DNA from: Acanthamoeba lenticulata
Lineage: Eukaryota > Discosea > Longamoebia > Acanthamoebidae
DNA length: 64,000 bases
NCBI GenBank assembly: GCA_002179805.1
Contig: NAVB01000462.1
Location: 1-64,000 of the forward strand
Direction of reading: 5' to 3'
Below the pieces are notes generated by a model, which saw only the letters and a list, made by a program, of their open reading frames with translations, had not been told where the DNA came from and made no database searches. Position 1 is the first letter of the stretch. Every line of letters begins with the position of its first letter. The position numbers and the translations under genes are program-made. Below are positions 33,164-47,338 of this stretch, piece by piece.

Positions 33164-35263
33164 TTAGAGGGAGTAGAGCTCGTTCTGGAACTCGGCCTGG
33201 TTGGAGGTGAAGAGCTTGTTGTCGTTGGACGTGTTGTCGACGAAGGCCGTGTCGCCCGAGGCGAGCTGCTCCGGGGCCGGAGGGCGGTTCATGTGGCGGT
33301 ACACGGCATATCCGGCGGCGCCCAAGCCGGCCAGGGCACCGGCACCGGCGACGCCGCCAGCGATGGCACCGATGGCGATACCGGCGGTGGCGCCCGGCGT
33401 GAGGCCGCCGTCTTCGGTGAGGCACGTGTAGGTGTAGGCCTCCGTCTCGACAACCACCGAGCCGCCGAGGGACGTGTAGGTCGAAGTCACGGCCCGGCCG
33501 GCGTAATCCTTAAGGCGGTCGCGGAAGAAATCATTGTCCTTGGACCAGTTGTAGACGATGTAGTCGGTCGCGACCGAGTCCTCGTCGTAATAGTACTGAC
33601 GGACAAAGACTGAGTACCACTGGCCGGCACCGAGGCCAGCAGTGATGTAGGACTCCAGCCGGCTCTGGAAGTCGGTCTGGTTGCCAGAGGTTGTAAAGTT
33701 GGTCGTCGAGGTGTAGTGGACCGAGCCCGTCTGGAGACACATGTACCGGGCCACGGGCGTGATCGAGGGCGAGGGAGTGCGCGAAGGCGAGGGCGAGTTG
33801 GACGGCGTGCGCGAAGGCGAAGGTGAGCTGGACGGCGTGATGGAGGGCGTAGGCGAGCGAGAGGGTGTGGGCGAGTTCGAGGGCGTGCGCGATGGCGTAG
33901 ACGAAACGGAAGGCGAGCCCGAGGGAGTGGTCGAGGGGGTCGGCGAGTTGGTCGGAGTCGCCGAGCGCGAGGGCGAGCTCGTGGGCGACAGGGAGGTCGA
34001 GGGCGTAGGTGTCCGCGAGATAGATGGGGTCGGCGAATTAGAGCTCGTAGATGACGGGGTCGGCGAGTTGGTCGGGGTGAAGGAGCTAGACGGCGAGTTG
34101 GAGGGCGTGGAGGAGGGCGTCGGGCTCCGTGTCGGCGTCGGCGAGCGCGACGGCGAGGGGGTCGGCGAGTTGCTGGGTGTCTGCGTGGGCGTGGGCGAAG
34201 ACGAGCGCGACGGCGAGGGCGTGGGCGAGTTCGTAGGCGTGCCTGACCGAGTGGGCGTCGGAGAGCGCGAGGACGTAGGCGAAACAGAGATGGAGGGCGT
34301 GGTGCTAGGAGTGACACTGTTCGACGGCGTCCTCGTGGGCGACGTCGATGGCGTGCCAGAGTTTGATGGCGTGGGGGTTCTCGAGGGCGACGGAGTGCGT
34401 GTGACCGACGACGAGGGCGAGTTAGAGGGCGTGCTCGAGGGCGACGGCGTACGCGAAGGAGTCACAGACCGCGAGGGCGAGTTCGACGGCGAGCCAGAAG
34501 GGGTTTGTGAGGGCGTTACTGAGGGCGAGGGCGTGACCGATGAGGAAGGCGAATTTGTCGGCGAGGGCGACCTCGTGGGCGTAGCTGATGGCGTGCTCGT
34601 CGATGAAGGCGACGCTGAAGGGGTGCGAGTCGGCGAAGGCGACCTCGTGGGCGAAGATGTAGGCGTGGTCGTCGGTGTCACCGAGGGTGTCGGTGACGGC
34701 GACTCACACACCTGAGTTGCACCCGTTTTCGTACCGGAGTAGCCCACGCTAGCAATACAATACTTGTTCATACCCCCTGATAGGGCAGCGGCGGTGCCTG
34801 TCGAACATCAGGTGAGAAAAAGAAAGAAAAAAGAGAAAAACAAAAAAACAATTTGATCGCGGCAAATAACGGAGTAAAACTGAGAAGGAAGAGTCGTACT
34901 GCCGCTTAGGGTGTCATCTGTGCTAAAGACTGTGTAGGAAACGTTAAACTGCCCCACATCTATCCTGGTGATCACGTAGCTGTTGTCCCAATTGGTGATG
35001 TCGTAGTTGGTATTACTATCGGAGATGGCCGTCTTAATCATTGCATTGGTAACGTTCACCAGCGACGCGTTTGTCACACAACTGCCCGCGACATAGTAGG
35101 TGCATGTGCGGGCCCCTGCATCCCACCACGCGGAGTTAAACCACACAAATCTTTGTAGGACGAAGAAAAGAAGCGACGACGTACAAACAAGACTAGGGCC
35201 GGCCACAATGAGCGCCGTCACAACGACGAGGAACATGGGATGCATCAGAATCGACGTCCTCAT
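33164..35263 (-). CDS. Mucin-like single-pass surface protein with (S/T)P repeats
   Basis: Signal peptide (MRTSILMHPMFLVVVTALIVAG), an N-terminal module with N-glycosylation sites and paired Cys (RTCTYYVAGSCVTNASL to SVIC), then about 320 residues of degenerate Ser/Thr-Pro repeats (SPSPTPS, RTPSNSPT type; 33741-34705). A second module follows (RYMCLQTGSVHYTSTTNF to YTYTCLTED) whose layout resembles the first, then a Gly/Ala-rich membrane segment (AGIAIGAIAGGVAGAGALAGLGAAGYAVY) and a 45-residue tail. It should form a heavily O-glycosylated rod at the cell surface with globular ends. The join between the two exons near 34770-34860 is uncertain: a GC donor after TTATTT would fit the phase and keep SVIC intact. 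No known family is assigned. Confidence 0.7.
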
Positions 35264-35905
35264 GGCGTTCTGATCGATCTCTGCTACGAGTTCAAACTCG
35301 GGGGTGTAGTCTTACAACGAGAGGCAAGAGGGCTTCTGCGTTCGCGGTGCCTCTACTTCTCCTCTGCTACCGAGAAGAGTGGGTCTTCGCGGGTCTTGTG
35401 GTCGCGGGCGGGGTAGACACAAATGCCTTTGTCTGGGGGGAGTGGAGTGAATATTGCTTGTGCCTCGCGCCTCTTGTGGAGGCGATCATGTTCACGTAAT
35501 GTCGCCCCGTTCGAGATTCGGCAGGCCAATCGGCCGGCAGCGATGGAAGGAAAAATTCCAGGACCCAATGGCGTGCTTTCTTCACACGAAGTTTCAAAAG
35601 CGGGGGTTGTTCAAGCACAAGTGCTTTGGGTATCCCCTGCTCTGAATCCACGTGACGTGGAATTTCAAGGCGCGCGGCGCCTCTGCTATTGGGCCCTCAA
35701 CAATCCTGCAGCTCCAGTTCGTGTTTGCTGTGCTGCCCCGCCACGTTTTTGTTTGTTGTCGCTTGGACCTCGTGTACAGAAGCAATTTGTTTTTTAACGA
35801 TGCCCAACAACTGTACGCCTTCGTCCCAAGGACACAACAAACGTGGTTGTTCCTGAGCCCTTGGTGCCAAGTGGTTCTCTTTGTCTACGGTAGAGCAAAT
35901 CATCT
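35264..35905. other. Intergenic region between surface-protein gene and TMEM144
   Basis: 642 bp. Several short frames exist on both strands but none has a domain, composition or splice pattern I would defend. It contains the promoter of the surface-protein gene (right of 35263) and the 3' UTR of TMEM144. Confidence 0.4.
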
Positions 35906-38408
<2,503 letters not shown>

Positions 38409-39364
38409 ATGAACTACACACTTGAAGACTTTGGCGATATGGGCACTGGGGAGGACAAGCTGAATCTGGGTACGGCAGGTCCCTTGCTCTGCTTCACACC
38501 TCACATCACCTCACTGGCTGCTCGCTGCTGGCATGTGGAGTAGACCGAGTGGGCAAGTGGGGCGAGAAGGTGGCGATGTTGCCTCGCGAGGTGCGACGCG
38601 GCCGGCTCATCCGCGAAGCCGGCGTAGACTGGAAGTCTCTGCCAGGTTCCTGCTTTCTCTTTCTTCGTTCCTCTTTCTTGCTTCCTTCCTTGTAGCTCAT
38701 CGTTGGTGGTTTATCGACTACAGGCTGGAAGGGGCTGAAGGACGTAGAAAAAGTCTACCACAACCCCAACATCGACGACCAGACCCTATGGAGCCCTCGA
38801 GTTGGTACTGTTGTCCCCCCCCCCGCTATACGCTGGTGCTGAGCTTCCTCGTGGGTTAGACCTCTTCGAGGAGGAGACAGGCCACCTCTTGCTCGAGGTG
38901 GAGCTGCCTGGCGTGCCTCGGGAGGACATCGGCCTCGAGCTGGACGAAGAAGACGATTCCATGTTCCTCACCATCGCCGCGCTGAAGCCGCAGCGCGAGA
39001 AGGAGAAGACTGGTACGCGCCTTCACTTCTCTTAAACCAGCCTCTTCTTATCGTCCTTCAGCGTGCGAGACGCCAGGAATCTACCACATCCAGGAACGGC
39101 ACTACGGCCGCTTCTTCAGGCAGGTGCGCCTGCCCTACAAGGTCGACCGCGACTTCATCCGGGCGCATGTCCAGGACGGCGTACGTCTCCTATGCACGCA
39201 CTACATGAGCATCCCGGCTCAACACGCTTGTTTTGTCGTGTCGTGCGCAGGTGCTGCACGTGCACCTGGCCATGAAGACCTCCAAGGCGCGCATCCACGT
39301 CAGCGACCTGGCCGTGGCGGAGGGCGACAAGGGCCGAGAAATGCAGGACGTCACTCCCATGTGA
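38409..39364 (+). CDS. Hsp20/alpha-crystallin domain protein
   Basis: Small heat-shock-like chaperone. Six exons join in phase: 38409-38469, 38544-38645, 38724-38804, 38860-39012, 39062-39180 and 39251-39364, for 189 residues. The alpha-crystallin domain starts at LDLFEEETGHLLLEVELPG, continues VPREDIGLELDEEDDSMFLTI, then ERHYGRFFRQVRLP and ends VLHVHLAMK. ERxYGxFxRxxxLP is the Hsp20 hallmark. The N-terminal 85 residues (starting MNYTLEDFGDMG) are unlike those of plant or animal Hsp20s and Trp/Lys rich. The tail lacks the usual I-x-I/V motif. Confidence 0.88.
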
Positions 39365-39453
39365 GCAACAGAGATTTCAAAAAAAAAAAAAATCATTAAA
39401 TGAACATTTGTTTTATTTATTCAAAATTGGAATTTTATGATTTCTTGAGGCGT

Positions 39454-42288
39454 TCATGAAGCGGACGAGACGTTGCCGGCAGGCACGGCCCAGATGTCCT
39501 CCTCTTCGAGGGCTGCCGTCGTGGTCGCTGGCAGTTGGTAGCCCTCGGCCTGCGCGACGCGGAGGGCGTCAGCGGGCCACTCGGCCGCAGCCTCTGGCCC
39601 AATCGTCGCGGCCACGACAGCGTCTGCCGTCGAGCTTGCAGGCGGCGTTGAAGGTGAAGGCGCGGCGAGGTCAATGCGGAGGGCCTCCTTGGCCTTGCGC
39701 TTCTCGAGCTTCTTCTGGCGCTTCTTGGCGTTGCGCTGCTTGCGCCGCTCGAGGTCGAGCCGCGCAGCCTCGGACAGCTCCTCGCGCTCGGGCTTCTTCA
39801 TGTGGACCTTGTCCGGCGTTGCCTGCAGGAGCGCGGCCGGGTCGGCTGACACCGGGACGGCTGCCGCGGCCGGCTTGGGCGGAGCGCGCTCGCCGGCCTT
39901 GGCGACGACGATCATCTCGCCCAGGGGCGGCTCGCCCTTGCGGTCGCGGTCCCGCCGGCGCTGCTTGCGCTCCTGTCGCCGACGCTGGCGTCGCTCCTCG
40001 TCCTCGCGCCGGGCCTGCTCCTCCTCCTCGCGTCGCTTGCGCTCGGCCTCCTCGCGCCGCCGTCGCAGCTCCTCCTCCTGCCGCTTGGTCGTCGCCAGCC
40101 ATTCGGCCCGCCGCCGCTCGTCCTCCTCCGTGTTGCCGACGCGGCCACCGGTCTCGGCGCTGATGTGCTCGTGTCCGGCGTCGGCCTCGTTAAAGACCCT
40201 CTTGTGTTCGCCAAAGTTGATGCGGAGCGAGTGCCACGTCAGGCGGCCCGGAGCATCCGCCGGGCACACGGGGCACGTCGGGCCGGACCGGGACCGCTCG
40301 TCAGTCGTCGTTGTTGTCGACGCCGACGCCAACGTGACCAAGTCCTGCCAGCAGCTCCGGTGGAAGTGCAGCACGCAGCCCCGCTCGCACTTGGCCTTCA
40401 CCCTGCGGACATGTTTTATTAGTTATATTGATTATTTTGATTATAAATAAAATGCAAAAAGAAAAGAAAAAGAAAAATTAAATAGAAAAGTCAAGCAGGG
40501 CGAACCGCTTCTCGTAGTGGTAGACGACGGGATTTTTGCAGCTCAGCCGGGCGCAGGGCCACTCCTTGCGCCGGGCGTCGCCCGTGAGGATGTCCGCGAA
40601 GCGAATGGCCTCCTCCTCGCGCTGCCGCTGTCGCCGCTGTCGAGCGCGGGCTCGGGCTTGTTCGCTCCGCCGCTGCTCCTCCTCGATCCTCTTCCGCTGC
40701 GCCATCTCCTCGCGGATCATGTTCACGATGGCCGCTCGTGGCGGCCTCACTTGTGGCTTTTTCTGCACAATTTAGAAAATCAAAATCAAAATCAAGAATG
40801 AAGAATAACATTCGAAAAACAAGAAAGAAAGAAAAACTGGAGAGGAATTTGGTACACGACGGGGTAGGGGGACTTCCTCCTCTTCGCTGTCATCAGTGCC
40901 ATCGTCGAGTGGCGGCAGGTCGTCAAAGTCGTCCTCGCTCGACGTGCCCTCGGTCAGCGGTGGCATGTCGTCAATATCGTCATCCTGCGCTTGTGGCTCG
41001 TTCGGTCCCTTGGGCTGGGTCAGGGCGGCGCCCTGTTGAGGCCCAGTCCCGGCCTTGGCAGGTTTGGGCTTCTCGCCCTTGGCGGGCGGCCTGGTCCCGG
41101 CCCTGCCATTCGGCTTTGTGCGATAGTAACCGTCATCGTCGTAGTCCTCCTCGTCAGTGGAGTCCTCGTCACTGTTGGCGTCGTGCCACCCGGGCTTGGC
41201 ATCTGACCGCTACTTAGTAAGCCAAAGCGTTGCTTGAAAAAAAAAAAGTAAAACACAAATTGAATAGAAAAAAAATTAAAAATCGTTTAAAATAAAAAAA
41301 TAAATAAACGCATAAATAAAAGTCAAACAAACGTACCACGGCGATAGCCATTGAAGAGTTCAATTGTGACGCGGCCCAGCGAGGGCAAGACATGCTCGGA
41401 CCTGTTGACGAAGCTGCGTAGCGGGAAGGCCGAGGTCAGGATGACCTTGAAGCCGCTGGTGGTGGGCTGGACCTCGTTGATCTGGTCAACATCGACGTGG
41501 TGGGCCATGAGAAAGTTGAGAATGGCCGCGCGATGGCGCGCAAAGCTGCCGTAGTTCGGGATCTGGCCCGTGATGAAGGCGATCGACTGCTCGTAGACGA
41601 TCGGCGGGTTGTAGCGGTAGTCGTCGTAGTAGTTGCCCTCCTCGACATTCTCTTCCTCCTCTTCCTCCACTTTGTCCTTGTCCTTAATCGTTTTGTGGGA
41701 TGGACGCTCGTAGTCACTCGAATCGCTGTCGCTAACGTCGAGCAGCGGCGGCATGTCATCATCATCGCCACCAGCAACGTCGATCAATGGCGGCGGATCG
41801 TCGCCGCCGCTCACGGTGGCCGTGGGCGGCTTCGTCAGGCCGCCGCCATGAGCTAATGGTGGCGGCGGAACGTCACAAGCCGGAACAACGCCGTGGCATG
41901 GACCAGAGTGGTAGCGGTTGAGGCAGCTGGCGCAGTAATTGAAGGGATACACAGGGAAGAAGGAGCGGAGGCGCACGAGCATGGGTTTCTCGCCTTGAGG
42001 CCCATGCGTGGGCGGCTGGGCCAAGTCGATGAACACATCCGAGGTGGGCACGCCGTTGATGTGACGCTGCCGCACAGCGACAGCCCCCAGCAGCCCGAGA
42101 TTGACCTGCAGCAGGCCTGGCAGCATGTCCGACGGCACGTCCTTGGCTATGAGGGTGTACGTCTTAGGTCTGTCTTTACCCGCGACCCCTGATGTTGATG
42201 GAGATGTCGTCGTTGAGGCCGGCAAGCGGGAAGGCGCTTCACCCACCTCTCTCTTACCCGCCTCGCCTCTCTTCTTCTTCCTCGGCAT
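39454..42288 (-). CDS. Acidic coiled-coil protein with Cys/His zinc-binding modules
   Basis: Four exons: 42288-41337, 41202-40856, 40762-40506 and 40402-39454. The N-terminus is basic (MPRKKKRGEAGKREVGE). It has an early Cys/His knot (YCASCLNRYHSGPCH), then long Asp/Glu-rich stretches. A C-terminal zinc-binding region has C-x4-C (CARLSC), C-x3-C (CERGC), HFHRSCW and CPVC, followed by a long Arg/Glu coiled coil (RREEAERKRREEEE) and a basic KKRQKKLEKRKAKEA. The HFHRSCW...CPVC pattern resembles the atypical RING-type modules of TTC3/DZIP3 proteins, suggesting ubiquitin ligase or RNA-associated function. This is weak inference. The exon joins are in phase and the coding potential is clear; the function is not. 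Confidence 0.65.
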
Positions 42289-42575
42289 GGCTGCAGCGCC
42301 ACCAATGCAATCACAATCTGAGATCTGAGATTTGTTTATCTTTCTTTTGCTCCTAAAAATATTTTTTTCTTTTTTCATGTTTTCATTTTTTGTTTTCAGA
42401 TTTATTTGCGCAAGAGGACCACAGCCACAGGACGGGTGGAAGTGGCACGACGTAGCGCGGGGAGAGCAGAAGGTGTAGAGGAAGAGGAAGGAGCGAAGGC
42501 ATGGCTCTGCCTTCTTAATCGGGGAGCACTCGATTTTTTTGTAGAACAGGGCGGGGTTGAACTCTACGGGGTAGT
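42289..42575. other. Spacer between two minus-strand genes
   Basis: Promoter of the acidic Cys-rich gene and 3' UTR of eIF3f lie elsewhere on the same strand; this spacer holds no supported gene. Confidence 0.3.
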
Positions 42576-43792
42576 TTACTGGATGAGGCTCTGCAGCTTC
42601 TCGTTGAGGGTGAGGTGGGTCCTGGTGAGCTTGGAGAGGTAGACGATCATGACCAGATCCTGGATCTGCTTGCTGAAGAGAGTCTCGAACTGCTCGGCGT
42701 CGACCTTGGGCAGCGAGTAGAGGGTGTCGTAGAGCAGCCGGCCCACCTCGACGTTGGGCGTCTCCTGGCCGGCGATCACGCGCTGCACGTAGGCGGTGAC
42801 CTCGTCCAGCAGGCCGATGAGCTTGCTCATCGAACGCTCCACGCTGTCGAGGTCGTCCAGCAGCGCGCCCTCCTCGCCCGCCGATCCGCGCAGGCCCTCC
42901 GTGCTCGACAGGGCCGCGAGGCCCAGACGCTCGGGCTTGGGCGCGCTGAACTCGAGCTGCACGGCCGTCAGCGACAACGGCGGTCGCACGGGCGCAGCCG
43001 GGGCCGGGGCCGGCTCGCCGCTGGCGGAGGCGGCGGCAGCGGCGGCGGCAGCGGCAGCAGCGGCCAGAGCCGACGGCGATGGGCCGACGAAAGCCGAGAC
43101 GTCAAGCTTGGCGTTGGTCAGGCCAGTGTCCACCAGCAGCACCACGGGGGGCGCGCCCACCTCCCGCCAGAAGAAGTCGTGGAGGCCGGCGGCCGAATCG
43201 GGCACCTGGATGATGGATAGACCAAGGAATGAGCAGTGAGAAGCACATTCCTATGTTTGGGAAGGCAAAATCAAGGCTGAAAGTGGCTACATGGCAGTGC
43301 GGAGAGCGCAAGGACTCAGTAATTTGATTGGGTTAACCCATTGATGGCATGCCATCGCCTAAAATTGGCCGTATCGTGGGCCCGGAGATGGGAAAGCGAA
43401 GGGGAAAAATGGGTAGTGGAGTGCGGGGGCACCTTGGATCCGGTGGTATACCAGCCGACGACCACCTCACCACGGTTGGCCTTTTGGTTCAGGTCGAACA
43501 TGGACCTATGGAATTCGCGATCAATGGAGATGAGAGGCCCCGACTCGTTGTGCAGAATAGGGTAGCTGTTCTTGATCTCGATGACGCCATCGTTGTTCAC
43601 GCCGAGGAGGGTGCCCACTACTCGCTCCTGATTCTCGTTCCTGCGGCTGAAGTGGTCGAGGATGCTGAAGACCACCACGGGGTGGAGCTTGCATTTGGCA
43701 TTGAGGGCGAACAGGGCCGTCGCATCGACCACCGTCCCGCTCTTAGTGCTCGGCTGCTGCTGAGGCTGTGCTGGCTGCTGAGGCGTCTCCAT
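42576..43792 (-). CDS. EIF3F: Translation initiation factor eIF3 subunit F
   Basis: MPN-domain subunit of the eIF3 complex. Two exons (43792-43433 and 43205-42576) join in phase and give 329 residues. The MPN domain shows LHPVVVFSILDHFSRRNE, RVVGTLLGVNNDG, YPILHNE and EVVVGWYTTGSK. It then carries LHDFFWREVGAPPVVLLVDTG and a C-terminal helical region, PNVEVGRLLYDTLYSLPKVDAEQFETLF to YLSKLTRTHLTLNEKL, matching human EIF3F. The JAMM metal motif is absent as expected for this subunit. A poly-Ala insert (about 43020-43075) in the middle is specific to this lineage. An alternative would be PSMD7, but the C-terminal block fits eIF3f better. Confidence 0.92.
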
Positions 43793-44018
43793 TTTCTACT
43801 TTATCTTTGTTTGTGTGTATATCAACTCTGTTCGTCCCTTTCGAGTGAGGCGGAAATGGCCAAGAATGAGATGAAGATGAAGATGAGAGCGATCGTGTGG
43901 GGTGCACGAGACCGACGAAAAGAAAATCGCAAAGGCAAAGCCAAGAATTTGGCCGGAAGCGATAATGGTCTTTAAATTCTTAATTTTTTTTTTCTTTTGT
44001 CCTTGGCCCCTACGCCCA
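43793..44018. other. Spacer upstream of eIF3f
   Basis: About 226 bp, AT-rich start of the eIF3f promoter; no gene. Confidence 0.3.
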
Positions 44019-47000
44019 TCATGTGGCGGCTGAAGAAGTGGCCGCTGAGAAGTTGACGATGGCCGGCAGTGCTGCGGCCGTCGATGAGAGACTAGTCGTC
44101 GAGGCGACAGCGGCCAACGTCGCAATCGCGGCGAACGTAGGCGGAAGAGAGATCATCGCCGGCAAGACCTCGCGCAACGGCTGCAGCAAAGCCAAGGCCC
44201 TCGTGTTGCTTGCCACCGACATGAATTGATTGCGTAGCGGTCCTGTTGTTTTCAGACGAGAAGGTGAGTTGCGCTACTCAATTAATTGATACAGATGATG
44301 TGATGATTACGCACCACCGAGGAGCTCAACGACAGGAGACATGAACGACAAGATGAGAGGCGACAGCGCCGCCACGAACTTGATCGTCCGCCTACCGTCG
44401 CGTTCAAGCAGACTCAGCAGCCGCTCTACGCTCGTGTAGGCGTTCTTGACCATCCCGGCTTCGCGGTGGCAGTCGACACGCACGCAGCACAGCACGAACC
44501 GGGCAAAGGCCAGCAAGTCGTCCATGAACCGCTCGGCGTCGTCCTCTTCATCCTCTTTCTTGCCTCTCATGTCGGCAGTGTCGTCGCTGCGGCCGCTGTC
44601 CGGCCGCTGGAGGCGCTGCGCGAGCGCTTCAAGCTCGTCCTCGAGACTCTGGAGGAGCGACAGCTGCTGGAGCGGAGAGCGCAGCGAGCCGCTTTGGCAT
44701 GGCGCCGACGCCTGACGCGACTTCTTGCCGCCAGAAGTGGCTGAAGAGGACGAGGACTTGATGCAAGAAGAGTCGTCGTTGATGTTGGCCAACTTGCGGC
44801 GCTGGCGACGGCGGCCGCGCTCGGTCCGGCCGCGGCACTCGGCTATCTGCTGGCACGCGCGCCACATGTGGATCTGGCTCGACGCGAGGATGAGCTGCTC
44901 GAGCAGGCAGCTGAGTGTCAACTTGGCCCTGGCGTCGCATTCCTCGGGGAAGGCGAGCAGCGGCCGCTTGAGGAAGAGCTCCTGCTGCTGCAGTTGTTGC
45001 TGTAGTCCCGCCTCGGCCTCGGCCAGACTTCGCTGCGCGTTGGGCATCATGATGAGCTCCGCGAGCGCGCGAGCTCGGATGAACACAAGCCCGCCACCGG
45101 GCCGCGCCCTACGGTTGTCATCATCATCGTCGGTCAGAGAGGAGCAGGAAAGCTCAAGAGGCGCGCTGGCACCGCACCGTATGCAGATCTCAGCGGCGCT
45201 CTCAGCGAAGCGAAGGGCGCGCTTGGTGTCCCCCAGAAAGAAGCTGTAGTAGCTCATCACCATCAGGCCTGCCCAGGAGCAGGTGCAAGGGATCAGTATG
45301 CTGCCAGGACAGAGCGACATACATCAAATAGGTACCTTCCGCCACCTCGTAGTCAGACGAGTCGAACAACTCAACGAGCTGACGCCGCCATTTGTCGAAG
45401 AAGATGTTGGCCCAGTGCCGCTGCCCGCCGATCAGGGCTCCTGCAAGATACACGTGAGGAACAGCGGCTCGGCTGGCGGGAGTGGCGGCAGGTGAGGCCC
45501 GAACCGAAAGCAAGGAGGGCGTTGAGCTTGGCGGAAGATGGGGTGTTGCTGCAGATCGCGTTCTTGAGCGAAGTGCGGCCCCACTCCTCGTTCCCCAGGT
45601 CGACATTCTCGACGGCCAGGAAGCTGCACGCCTTCCTGGACAGGGGAGCGGATGGTGAGCCTACGCGAGCGAATCAAGCATGGGAGCGAAGAGGGCGCAC
45701 TCGTGAAAATGACGCAAGCACTCCATCGCCGTGCCGCTCAGGTAGAGCTGCTCCTCCTCTCGCCTCAAGTCCTCTGATAGAAGCAAGTGAGACCTTCTTG
45801 TTGGCGCTACACGCAACAACAAAACAAAATAAACTAAAATAAAATAAAATAATGTGGAGAATGAGAAAAATGTACGGGAGGCCAAGCTGGTCGGCGACAA
45901 CGCCTCGCTTGACTCAGGCGAGGAGAAAGACGAGGAGCGACTGCCTGATGATGATGGGTGGCGTATGAGTCCCTGCTCTCTCTTGATGCGTGTGCTTTCC
46001 ATGCGGCTCAGCTTCTCCTTGAGATAGTGGTAGTACTCCTCTTCCATCTTGCGCCGCAGGATCGGCTTTCGTGAGGTTGTGGACGAGGGCGCCGAAGGGA
46101 CTGAGGCCGAGCGCTTGCGCTTCGGTGGCTGGGGCTTGCTGCAGGTGGAAGACGACAGGTCGGGGGAGGAGAAAGACGACGATGAGGACGGTGAGATGGG
46201 AGACGAATGCCGCCACATGGGAGACCAATCCCTTGTCGTCGTAGAAGCCGGCGAAGCTGGGGCTTGGTGGGCCATAGCTGAAAGCGAACCAGCAGCTGAC
46301 GGTGGTGCAGTTGTAGAGAGGTCAGCTTGGCCAGAGGACGAAGGGGCCTCGAAGAAATTGGGCCTAAAGACGTCGTGTAGAGACGATGACCACGACCGTT
46401 GGAACGGGTCAGGGGTAGCCATTGGTGGCAGGGACAGAACAGGGAGGAGGCAAGAGCCAAAGGCTTTCGAAGAGGGCGCGTGAGGCGGGGCGACCATGGA
46501 GGAACCTGCCCCTGGAGTCGCCAGTAGGGGGGACTCGAAGCTCGGCAGGGAGAGACGGGGAAGTTGGAAGTAGGAGGGCAGTTCTGGTGAGAACGACGTG
46601 GACGACGAGGAAGTGGTTGGTGAAGTCGAGGGTGAGGAAGTGGTTGGGTTCAGGAAGGGCGGCTCTTGGACCGTTTGTTGAAAGGGTTGAGATGTTCGTT
46701 GATATGGGAGAAGAGCCGTCCCAGGCGCAGGGAGATGCAGATGGCGCCAGGCGGCCCTGGTACATGTCCCATCAAAAGGCGAGGAGCTGAAACGGGGTAC
46801 TGCGGAAGCAGATGTGGACTCGGTTGATGATTGTTCAGGCATTGCAGGGGTCTGCCGCCAGCCCGAGGCCTCGACTTCATACGTCTCGTAGGGGCCTTGC
46901 AGGCTGGGGTCCTCTGGCCGCCCTTCAAGGAGGAAGGACAACATGCTACCGTCGCCTCGATGATCATTGACCGAAGAGGTCTGGGCGGGTTCTGCTGTCG

Positions 47001-47151
47001 AACGAGGAAGCTGCCTGGTGGTTGTCTCGGTGTTCGTCCAGCTCAAGGGGAAGCCCCGAGAAGGAGAAGCTCGAGTCAACGCTCCCGGCCTATTTGGCGC
47101 CCTGTTCAGCGAGTCTGTGGTACCGGCGAGAGCCGCCCAGTTGGCGTTCAT
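44019..47151 (-). CDS. Putative transcription regulator with long Ser/Pro-rich N-terminus
   Basis: Six exons: 47151-45876, 45773-45665, 45635-45505, 45440-45336, 45268-44315 and 44242-44019. The N-terminal 420 residues are Ser/Pro/Thr-rich and probably disordered. A basic patch (QPPKRKRSAS) is followed by a coiled coil (RRKMEEEYYHYLKEKLSRMES). The C-terminal half is helical with GGQRHWANIFFDKWRRQL, SSDYEVAEGLMVMSYYSFFLGDTKRALRFAESAAE and LLSLLERDG. That layout recalls the middle-homology region of fungal-type transcription factors and TPR folds, but no Zn2Cys6 or bZIP DNA-binding domain is visible. It is one end of a divergent promoter with the MYND gene (starts 187 bp apart). The assignment is tentative; the exon joins are in phase. 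Confidence 0.55.
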
Positions 47152-47338
47152 GAAAGGAAGCCCTTGCGTTGCTCTGAGGTGAGCAAGTTGCGCTGAGCAG
47201 AAGATGGTAAGAGAGCTCTTGGGAGGTTGTTGTCTGAGGCTTGTGGATTGAAACGAACGCGAAAGCGAAAGCGGTGACGGTGCTTGGGCGAAGACTTGCT
47301 GCAAGTGTTTCTTGAAGGCAGAATGAAGAGTGCTAGGA

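Noticed and set aside
33741..34715. 324-codon plus-strand frame (EGEGVREGEGELDG repeats)
   Set aside because: It is the reverse complement of the Ser/Thr-Pro repeat coding sequence of the surface protein; the bias of those codons keeps the opposite strand open.
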